Shown: one piece after another, positions 1 through 5,179 of the stretch
Numbering within the stretch: position 1 is the stretch's first letter
Layout: every line of letters begins with the position of its first letter
Source of the DNA: an uncultured Clostridia bacterium
GTDB lineage: Bacteria; Bacillota; Clostridia; Oscillospirales; Oscillospiraceae
DNA: 36,313 nt
Reading direction: 5' to 3'
Assembly: GCA_946186375.1 (NCBI GenBank)
Contig: CAMHMZ010000025.1
Coordinates: 1-36,313, forward strand
The notes under the pieces: generated by a model
Seen by the model: only the letters and a program-made list of their open reading frames with translations
Database searches by the model: none
What the model was told of the DNA's origin: nothing
Translations under genes and position numbers: made by a program

Positions 1-55
1 CCTTCCCACCGCATCGCCTCATTGACGACCGCTTCCGCTGTGTACTCGCCCATAT
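1..55. repeat. Left copy of 55-bp terminal overlap
   Basis: These 55 bases are identical to 36259-36313. An exact overlap of this length at contig ends is the usual sign of a circular molecule assembled from k-mers. One endolysin reading frame also continues without interruption across the join, so the repeat is best read as one locus sequenced once and written twice, not as a biological terminal repeat. Confidence 0.9.
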
Positions 56-695
56 TGTCGTCCTCTGTTTCCTCTGTGATGTACTTCCGGACATAGTCCA
101 GACAGTACGTATGTCTGTCCTTGTAATAGATGATGTCCCCGGCCTGGTTCTCGCTGCTGTGGTCTTCCTGGTCCTTCCGGAGGGACCTGTCCACCGCGTC
201 GACCGTCTGGCTGTCGAGCCTGCCGAAGATCCGCTTCGCTCCGGAGAGACCGGCGAGGTGCTCGACCTCCACCCAGAGCGCCTGGAGCTGCGTCTTGATG
301 ACCCCGAAGTTCTCAGCGTGCCGGAGATAGTCCGGGAGCTCAATATCACAGAAGTATTTGATCTGTGACTTTATACCGCCGTCGGTCGTTATGATCTCGA
401 TGATCTGGCGTTTCTGTGCAGCCGTGGCGTTCCAGGCCGTCCCGTACCAGTCACGGCCAAGGGCTTCCTCGATGCCCGTCGAGTCGATCGCGCGGAAGAC
501 ATCCGGGTAGTCCCTCAGGATGATCCTGAGCAGGTCGCGCGCTTCGTTGCTCCCGCCTCCGAACTGGAAGGCCCCGATCGTGATCGTCCGCTCTCTCTTA
601 GAATTTGTATAAGGGGCCGTAAAACAGCCCCATCTTCCACCAGACTCTACCTGTGCGACCATCGCCGCGACGTGTTCCTGGTTCTCTCTGTTCAT
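1..695 (-). CDS. Endolysin, N-terminal part (continues at 36258 down to 35178)
   Basis: The frame starts at an ATG at 693-695 and runs off the contig edge. It rejoins the reading frame that ends at 35178, giving 591 residues in all. The start overlaps the holin stop as ATGA. Residues 1 to about 150 look like a lysozyme or transglycosylase-type domain: a candidate catalytic Glu17 in QVESGG, followed by TIGAFQFGGG, the sort of E...GAFQ pattern seen in goose-type and phage muramidases. Residues 150-214 are a charged linker that leads into the CHAP-like domain coded at the other end of the contig. The protein should cut the glycan strand of peptidoglycan at the end of infection after holin opens the membrane. 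Family assignment of this N-terminal domain is by motif only. Because the contig was opened inside the gene, an automatic annotation will miss this half. Confidence 0.85.
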   Translation of the reverse strand, partial: MNRENQEHVAAMVAQVESGGRWGCFTAPYTNSKRERTITIGAFQFGGGSNEARDLLRIILRDYPDVFRAIDSTGIEEALGRDWYGTAWNATAAQKRQIIEIITTDGGIKSQIKYFCDIELPDYLRHAENFGVIKTQLQALWVEVEHLAGLSGAKRIFGRLDSQTVDAVDRSLRKDQEDHSSENQAGDIIYYKDRHTYCLDYVRKYITEETEDDNMGEYTAEAVVNEAMRWE

Positions 696-994
696 TTTCT
701 CACCTGCTCCTTGAACCAGTCGCCCAGCTGTGCCGGCCGTGTGAAGCTGTTGTTCTTCCACCAGACGATCACGGTCGCCGCGACGTCGATCGCGAAGCTG
801 ACGGCCTGATAGATCTCGGCTTCAGAAGGCGAGAACGGGAGCTTCTCCTTGCCGAAGATGGCGAGGGCGCTGTTCGCGATCGTGATGATCATGAAGACGG
901 TCCGAGCGATCGTCCCCGGGGAGACTCTGGTCACGATAAACTCTTCCACGTTCTCAAGCTCTACTTCGTTTACTACAGTTTTCTTTTCGTTCAT
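692..994 (-). CDS. Holin, SPP1 family
   Basis: A 100-residue membrane protein. After a charged N-terminus (VSPGTIARTV near residue 28) come a hydrophobic span at about 30-47, the turn FGKEKLPFS, and a second span at about 65-80 ending in WWKNNSFT. The WWKNNSFT end and the two-span layout are characteristic of the SPP1-type holin family. Such holins accumulate in the cytoplasmic membrane and trigger release or activation of the endolysin. The gene overlaps the preceding membrane-protein gene and the following endolysin gene as ATGA, so the three are translationally coupled in one lysis cassette. Confidence 0.9.
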   Translation of the reverse strand: MNEKKTVVNEVELENVEEFIVTRVSPGTIARTVFMIITIANSALAIFGKEKLPFSPSEAEIYQAVSFAIDVAATVIVWWKNNSFTRPAQLGDWFKEQVRK

Positions 995-1362
995 GTTGCT
1001 GTCCCTTCCGGCGGGTCTTCCGGCATGGTCAGGATCTTCCGATAGAGTTCCGTCGCCACGTCGTTCCCGTCTAATGTGTGATAGGCTTTATATGCCCGCT
1101 TGATGCTCTCCTTTGCGTAGATCGGACAATATCCGCGGTCCGTGTACTTGTTATAGTCCGCGACTATTGACTGCCTCAGAAGGCTCTGGACGCCGTCGGC
1201 GAGTGCCTTGCTCTTGGCTTCTGCCTCTGCCTTGTCCGCTTCCCGCTCCTTCCGGAACTTGCTCAGCTCCGCGTTCGTGACGGCCAGTATAACGCCGCTG
1301 GCGATCGTGAGCAGGTACGGGACCACGTCCCTCAGTATCGTCAGAAATGTGTCCATTGCCAT
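991..1362 (-). CDS. Small membrane protein with coiled coil, lysis cassette
   Basis: A 123-residue protein with one hydrophobic span at about residues 12-29 and then a long charged helix rich in K, E and A (about 32-65), likely a coiled coil. The C-terminal part (DYNKYTDRGYCPIYAKES, then YHTLDGNDVATELYRKI) resembles a conserved tail seen in small proteins placed beside holins in Clostridia phages. The start MAMDTF is preceded by AAAGGAG with good spacing. Its stop overlaps the holin start (ATGA). It may be a holin-associated factor or an accessory holin. The exact role is unknown. Confidence 0.75.
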   Translation of the reverse strand: MAMDTFLTILRDVVPYLLTIASGVILAVTNAELSKFRKEREADKAEAEAKSKALADGVQSLLRQSIVADYNKYTDRGYCPIYAKESIKRAYKAYHTLDGNDVATELYRKILTMPEDPPEGTAT

Positions 1363-1423
1363 GAATCTCCTTTCCTTGATGATAGAATCTTACCCCCTTT
1401 ATCCGGCTTTTTCTGACCCACAT

Positions 1424-1450
1424 AAAAAGGACGTCCCCGGAGGGACGTCC
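1424..1450 (-). terminator. Intrinsic terminator after the tyrosine recombinase
   Basis: On the minus strand an 8-bp GGACGTCC stem (1443-1450 with 1429-1436) with a 6-base loop is followed directly by TTTTT (1428-1424). It lies 19 bases past the recombinase stop and 62 bases before the lysis cassette start, so it separates the recombinase transcript from the lysis genes. Confidence 0.85.
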
Positions 1451-1468
1451 TCGAGATCCGCGAGGCCT

Positions 1469-2476
1469 TTATCTCGCAAACCGCTGATAATCTGATTTAA
1501 CCTTCACCCTGCAGACATGCGCGTAGTGCATCGTCGTTTCTATCCTGGAATGTCCGAGGACCGACTGGACCGATTCGACGGGCATCCCGGCCATGAGTGC
1601 ATCTGTCGCCATCGTATAGCGGAACCGGTGAGGGATGACATCCTGGACGCCTGACTCAGGCGTCAGCCTGTGCAGCGCCTTCCGGACGCCCGACGTACTC
1701 AGACGCCGATGAGGAGCACGCTCGGACACGAAGAGCGCCTCGCAGTCGTCCGTCCTGGTCGCCAGATATGCCCTGATCGATACGACCGCTGCCGCGTCGA
1801 TGTATGAGACGCGCCACTTCTCTCCCTTGCCGAACACGGTGATCTCTCGGCCGGTCAGATCCACGTCACGCCTGTTAAGGCCCACGCACTCGGCGACGCG
1901 GATCCCCGACGACCGGAGCAGGTCGACGATAGCCCGATCCCGCAGGTTGTCACATGCCCGCCTCAGGGCTTCGACTTGCGTGTCCTGGTAGGCGGTCCGC
2001 GGCTTCGCGTCCGCCCTCTCCGGTTTGATCCTCACGGACGGGTCCTTCTCGATATACTCTTCCTCGTAGAGCCAGGAGAAAAATGACCGGATGATCGACT
2101 TCCTCTGATTGAGTGTATTCTTGGAGACCGGCCGGCCCGTCTTCCGGTTCCGGCTTGCGTCCTGGATGTAGAGCCGCAGGTGGTTGACGGTGATATCTTC
2201 CAGAGGAAGACGGAGCTTGAAAAGCAGGTCTTCCAGACACATCCTGTACTGCTCACGCGTCCCCGGCTTCATGCGGCCGTCCTGCTCCTTGGCCGCCAGA
2301 AAAATGAAATACGCCTGCGGGAGCTGATAGTCCTGTGTGATCACGTCCATCTTCACCGGCTCGATCTTGAAACCTATCGTGTAGACGCTCAGAAGATCCC
2401 GGACGGCGCGGACCTGCTCGGGTGGAAGGACGCCCGAGAGTTTAAGACAGAATCCCTCTGTAAATGTGTCAGACAT
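1469..2476 (-). CDS. Tyrosine recombinase (XerC/XerD-like)
   Basis: A 335-residue site-specific recombinase of normal size. Residues about 45-140 form the SAM-like core-binding domain and 160-335 the catalytic domain. The catalytic set is complete: Arg193 in GIRVAEC, a Lys at 217 or 220 in FGKGEK, His283 and Arg286 in PHRFR, His309 in LGHS, and the nucleophile Tyr318 in MHYAH. The enzyme should cut and rejoin DNA through a 3'-phosphotyrosine. It is unusual in place: it lies between the tail and lysis genes, not beside the repressor, where the phage already has a serine integrase. It has its own promoter, a structured leader overlapped by a countertranscript, and its own terminator. Likely jobs are DNA inversion, multimer resolution or a second integration route; no substrate site is proven. 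The start has AGAGGAGG at good spacing. Confidence 0.9.
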   Translation of the reverse strand: MSDTFTEGFCLKLSGVLPPEQVRAVRDLLSVYTIGFKIEPVKMDVITQDYQLPQAYFIFLAAKEQDGRMKPGTREQYRMCLEDLLFKLRLPLEDITVNHLRLYIQDASRNRKTGRPVSKNTLNQRKSIIRSFFSWLYEEEYIEKDPSVRIKPERADAKPRTAYQDTQVEALRRACDNLRDRAIVDLLRSSGIRVAECVGLNRRDVDLTGREITVFGKGEKWRVSYIDAAAVVSIRAYLATRTDDCEALFVSERAPHRRLSTSGVRKALHRLTPESGVQDVIPHRFRYTMATDALMAGMPVESVQSVLGHSRIETTMHYAHVCRVKVKSDYQRFAR

Positions 2477-2484
2477 AAAAAATA

Positions 2485-2542
2485 CCTCCTCTTAGTTGTA
2501 CACTAAGGGAAGGCTGTGCTATAATACTGCCAGCCCTTAGTG
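2485..2542 (-). promoter_or_regulatory. Alternative hairpins next to the recombinase ribosome binding site
   Basis: In the minus-strand leader three short segments can pair in two exclusive ways. Segment A (CACTAAGGG, 2542-2534) pairs perfectly with B (CCCTTAGTG, 2509-2501). B can instead pair with C (ACTAAG, 2496-2491), which touches the AGGAGG ribosome binding site (2490-2485). The A:B form leaves the site open; B:C crowds it. The predicted countertranscript begins inside A, so it could favour B:C and lower translation. Pairing is seen in the sequence; the regulatory effect is inferred. Confidence 0.55.
2496..2525 (+). promoter_or_regulatory. Promoter of the countertranscript (extended -10)
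   Basis: A TTGTAC -35-like box at 2496-2501, 18 bases, then TATAAT at 2520-2525 preceded by TG at 2517-2518 (TGCTATAAT, an extended -10). Predicted start is near 2532. It reads against the recombinase leader. Confidence 0.65.
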
Positions 2543-2600
2543 GTGGGGAGTCAGGAGTGTCTTGATTGGCGTTGAGCCTCCTGGCTCCGTTTTTATTGTT
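2532..2600 (+). ncRNA. Predicted countertranscript of the recombinase leader
   Basis: From the promoter at 2520-2525 a transcript of about 65-70 bases would run to an 11-bp stem (GGAGTCAGGAG at 2547-2557 with CTCCTGGCTCC at 2578-2588, one G-U pair, 20-base loop) followed by GTTTTTATTGTT. A stem with a large loop and a U tail is the usual form of antisense RNAs that control plasmid replication genes. There is no T tract on the minus side, so the hairpin terminates only the plus RNA. It is fully complementary to the leader of the tyrosine recombinase mRNA. No coding frame of note is present. Confidence 0.6.
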
Positions 2601-2615
2601 CTTTTCTGTACCCAC

Positions 2616-2644
2616 ATTATAACAAACATCCGTTTGCAAAACAA
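2616..2644 (-). promoter_or_regulatory. Promoter of the tyrosine recombinase
   Basis: On the minus strand TTGTTT (2644-2639), 17 bases, TATAAT (2621-2616), with TG before the -10 (TGTTATAAT). Start near 2609 gives a leader of about 130 bases before the recombinase ATG at 2476. Confidence 0.65.
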
Positions 2645-2655
2645 CCGTTCGAAAA

Positions 2656-2685
2656 AGAAAAGCGCGCCCGAAGGTGCGCTTTTTT
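2656..2685. terminator. Bidirectional intrinsic terminator
   Basis: Stem AGCGCGCC (2661-2668) with GGTGCGCT (2673-2680), loop CGAA, A-rich on the left and TTTTTT on the right. It works on both strands. It insulates the recombinase promoter from minus-strand transcription arriving from the tail genes. Confidence 0.8.
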
Positions 2686-2689
2686 AGAT

Positions 2690-3033
2690 CTTCATAACCT
2701 TGCAAGCAATGTAAACCGCTAGCGGTTTGCAAATTCGCGAGCAGGGCGTCGGTGCGCACCCGCTGCCATTTTACGCTTGTTAGGGGCTGCCCCTAAGACC
2801 CTGGGAACCGGCACGGCCGGAGCTGGATCTGTAACTATTTAGGCGGCTGTCGGGATGCGCTACCTCCTTTTTATCCGACAATTAACCATCTTCGTCCGGC
2901 GACGCTCCGCAGATCTGCGGGTCTTCCGACTTGCATCCAGTGGGACCGCCAATGTTATATTTGTGACCGACATTTATGTCGGCCTCTAAATGGGCGCCTT
3001 AAATTTTTTGATCGTAAAACCGACCTCTGCCGC
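2690..3033. other. Non-coding palindrome cluster
   Basis: I see no credible gene here. The stretch holds several perfect palindromes: AAACCGCTAGCGGTTT (2713-2728), GGTGCGCACC (2751-2760), TTAGGGG/CCCCTAA with a 3-base loop (2780-2796), CCGCAGATCTGCGG (2907-2920) and CCGACAT/ATGTCGG (2967-2982). TGTCGG or its complement recurs at 2849, 2875, 2967 and 2977. Such density suits binding or crossover sites for the neighbouring recombinase or ribbon-helix-helix protein, or a replication origin. Function is inferred only from position. Confidence 0.5.
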
Positions 3034-3062
3034 TTGCTACCACCTTATCTTATGCGTATCAT
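3034..3062 (+). promoter_or_regulatory. Promoter of the ribbon-helix-helix gene
   Basis: TTGCTA (3034-3039), 17 bases, TATCAT (3057-3062). The start would fall just before the AGGAGG at 3069-3074, giving a very short leader. Confidence 0.5.
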
Positions 3063-3081
3063 ACCACTAGGAGGTGATAGC

Positions 3082-3261
3082 ATGGCACCACCGAAAAAGA
3101 GCGACACCGAAAAATACATTAAGATGTCTGTCAGCTTCGAACCTCGGCAATATGACCAGCTTTTACATTATTGCGAGACTCAAGAGCGTTCCGCATCGTG
3201 GGTAGTTAGGAAGGCTCTGGCCGAATGGCTCGAAAAACATAAAGATGATGTCGCTCCCTGA
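3082..3261 (+). CDS. Ribbon-helix-helix (CopG/Arc-type) DNA-binding protein
   Basis: A 59-residue protein, one of few plus-strand genes. The ATG at 3082 is chosen over an upstream ATG because a perfect AGGAGGTGAT lies 6-7 bases before it. After a basic N-terminus (MAPPKKS) comes a short strand (YIKMSVSFE, residues 12-20) and two helices (PRQYDQLLHYCETQ and SASWVVRKALAEWLEKH), the plan of CopG/Arc dimeric repressors that bind inverted repeats with a beta ribbon. It faces the recombinase across a palindrome cluster and has its own promoter and terminator. It probably represses its own promoter or acts at those palindromes, perhaps as an accessory or directionality factor for the recombinase. 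Target is inferred. Confidence 0.8.
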   Translation: MAPPKKSDTEKYIKMSVSFEPRQYDQLLHYCETQERSASWVVRKALAEWLEKHKDDVAP

Positions 3262-3267
3262 TCAGCG

Positions 3268-3295
3268 GCCCCGGCAGCTCCGCCGGGGCTTGCTT
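3268..3295 (+). terminator. Terminator of the ribbon-helix-helix gene
   Basis: Stem GCCCCGGC (3268-3275) with GCCGGGGC (3282-3289), 6-base loop, then TTGCTT. The T tract is short, so it may be moderate in strength. It lies between convergent genes. Confidence 0.65.
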
Positions 3296-3539
3296 AGTCT
3301 TCGGCTACAATCCAATCATCAGATGCAATATTGGTAAATGTATAGACCGGGTTATCTGTCTCACGAATATCAATAACAGATCCATCCCGGCAGTGCATCT
3401 TGATCGTGCCATCTTCCCACGCCCAGTATCCGGCCCATGAGGGAAGTTTAACCTTCTTACCATTTAACATCTGGAACCACGCATATCTAAAGGGCATGGG
3501 CCCTTTACTGTACTTATCCATCATTTTTTCTATCTCCAT
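3294..3539 (-). CDS. DUF2829 / Tad2-like anti-defence protein (candidate)
   Basis: An 81-residue protein. The order FRYAWFQMLNGKKVKLPSW, then GYWAWEDGTIKMHCRDG, then DIRETDNPVYTF and a final DDWIV matches the pattern of the DUF2829 family (A..LK.GKKV.R..W at the start, DW.V at the end). That family includes Tad2, a phage sponge that binds the gcADPR signal of the Thoeris system. I recognise the family by pattern only. The first ATG (3539) has no ribosome binding site; the ATG at 3524 has GGAG 9 bases upstream and may be the true start. The gene is the last of the tail run, is AT-rich like the tail genes before it and unlike the capsid genes, and is separated from them by a perfect hairpin. 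These are common features of accessory cargo. Confidence 0.65.
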   Translation of the reverse strand: MEIEKMMDKYSKGPMPFRYAWFQMLNGKKVKLPSWAGYWAWEDGTIKMHCRDGSVIDIRETDNPVYTFTNIASDDWIVAED

Positions 3540-3555
3540 TCGGTATTACTGAATC

Positions 3556-3585
3556 GTACCGATACCGCCTAAGTGGTATCGGTAC
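3556..3585. repeat. Perfect 11-bp inverted repeat
   Basis: GTACCGATACC (3556-3566) and GGTATCGGTAC (3575-3585) around an 8-base loop, in the gap between the tail protein stop (3626) and the Tad2-like gene. No T tract follows on either strand, so it is not a standard terminator. It may be an mRNA processing or pausing hairpin, or a protein-binding site. Confidence 0.6.
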
Positions 3586-3625
3586 ACCTTGAAATGGGCG
3601 TTTAGTTGACTTACTGCGTCAAGTT

Positions 3626-5161
3626 TTATCTTTCAAAAATATTTACCAACGTGGCTTGAACGCCTATAACTAATTCTTTACTCGATTCCCGCATGGTTCC
3701 CACTAAACTTTCATCCGTGCCATTATATCGGTAAACTTTACCGTCTTTTGTAACCGATACCCGCATTAAAACATTTTGATTATTGTCCATTAAAACTAAT
3801 GCTCTTCTATCTGAGTCATGAATCCCCTCATTTGTTAAAATATAGGCAGAACACATGTTATGTTCGCCACCGACAATAATCGCTCTCCCAGTGCTTGCTA
3901 AATACAAACCGTTAACATCTTGCACTACATTCGTCCCTATGACCGGATACATATTTGACACGTCGTTAAATATGGCTTGCTTTAGTCTTATTTCAGACAC
4001 CTTGATTTCACTCGTCATAGGTTCTCTTAAAGCCCACTTCCGCTTGAAATGCAAATCTGAAATACCGTATGTTTCTGTAACCGGCGCATGGATTGTTAAA
4101 CCGTCACGCTTTATATCAAATTCCAACCCCTCATTGGTCTCCTGTGCGCAATACATATACAAGCAGCCATATGACCACTGATGACTTGTTATGAGCGCGG
4201 TTCGGTCAAATGTAAAGAAATAGTATTTTGTGCGGGTTCCATCGCAAACAGGAAAAAGAGTTGGCCATGTACCATAAACGGCGTTCGTACCAATATCCAG
4301 ATTAACCTCCCCTACATATTCCAGTTCCGGGAATGTGTATATAAGGTTTTTATTTATTCCGGTTGCGGAACTGCCGCTTAAAATATATCTTTTTCCTCCG
4401 ACTTTTGTCGAGATAACTCCAGTTGCTCGTAACCTTGATGAATCATTTATTTCGTTATAAAACGTAAAGCCGTGATCAGGATAATCACTTGTCTGGACTT
4501 TCAAAATATAGTTTGCATTATTGTTGCGAATTGCAACATAAATCATAACCCATTTCTCAAGTTCATCAGAGTAAAAAACGAATTGGTCCTCGTCACCACT
4601 ACCGGGACTTTCGTAGTCCATCAGTTCATAATATGCGTTTGTTACTCCATATCGAGGGTCTGAGATTGATTCCGCAATTAGCAAGTCGTGCCCCTGAGTA
4701 TCCCCTGAATGCGTCATAAGTTGCCACTTGCCAGTGTTTCTATTGTACATAATTGCGTTTCCAGTAGCGGAAAAACCTGAACCATTGTAAAACGCAATTA
4801 TACAACCTGTCATTTCTATCTGACATGTTCCTATATCAAGCGAGCATACGATAGCTCCGCCTGCGCCCCACCCTCTTTGTGTAGATGCAGTGAAATATAT
4901 TTTTCCATTTTCTACAATCGGCGAACTATCTTCATATGTTATGATTCTACAATCTGCTTGGCTTGGTGTAGTGTTATACACCGCTCTCATATCGACAAAC
5001 GGTGTAGTAGTTCCTCCTGACACCTCTTCTCCCCATCTATACGCGTTTGGAACTAAGAAATCAGAATCACAAGAAAATGATGCAAGCATGTTTTTCCATA
5101 ACATCGTTGAAGAAAGTTCGGCATTAACTTTATTCCCATCAATATCATATATATATTTCAT
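3626..5161 (-). CDS. Tail protein with five-bladed beta-propeller-like domain
   Basis: A 511-residue protein next to the baseplate genes. Residues about 85-370 carry repeated beta-rich blocks such as DSSPIVENGKIYFTASTQRG, NAIMYNRNTGKWQLMTHSG, QFVFYSDELEKWVMIYVA and GGKRYILSG. This is the rhythm of five-bladed propeller glycoside hydrolases (GH43/GH32-like). The role is probably to bind or trim a cell-surface glycan during adsorption. The catalytic acids cannot be assigned with confidence. The C-terminal part (about 400-511) is a separate beta-rich domain. Start: GAGG about 9 bases before the ATG. The gene is clearly AT-rich compared with the capsid genes, which suggests recent exchange of the host-range module. 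Confidence 0.65.
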   Translation of the reverse strand: MKYIYDIDGNKVNAELSSTMLWKNMLASFSCDSDFLVPNAYRWGEEVSGGTTTPFVDMRAVYNTTPSQADCRIITYEDSSPIVENGKIYFTASTQRGWGAGGAIVCSLDIGTCQIEMTGCIIAFYNGSGFSATGNAIMYNRNTGKWQLMTHSGDTQGHDLLIAESISDPRYGVTNAYYELMDYESPGSGDEDQFVFYSDELEKWVMIYVAIRNNNANYILKVQTSDYPDHGFTFYNEINDSSRLRATGVISTKVGGKRYILSGSSATGINKNLIYTFPELEYVGEVNLDIGTNAVYGTWPTLFPVCDGTRTKYYFFTFDRTALITSHQWSYGCLYMYCAQETNEGLEFDIKRDGLTIHAPVTETYGISDLHFKRKWALREPMTSEIKVSEIRLKQAIFNDVSNMYPVIGTNVVQDVNGLYLASTGRAIIVGGEHNMCSAYILTNEGIHDSDRRALVLMDNNQNVLMRVSVTKDGKVYRYNGTDESLVGTMRESSKELVIGVQATLVNIFER

Positions 5162-5179
5162 TTCTTAATACCTCGTTCC

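Noticed and set aside
1-55. Direct terminal repeats of a packaged genome
   Set aside because: The repeat is only 55 bases, cuts the endolysin gene in frame and is far from the terminase region; assembly overlap of a circle explains it better.
2469-2759. 96-codon minus-strand frame overlapping the recombinase start, possible leader peptide
   Set aside because: It crosses the bidirectional terminator and the recombinase promoter; its GTG nearest the promoter lies before the expected start point. No ribosome binding site.
4485-4498. CACTTGTCTGGAC in the propeller gene as a further copy of the 18-bp element
   Set aside because: Only about ten bases match, it is inside coding sequence and has no dyad around it; chance is sufficient.
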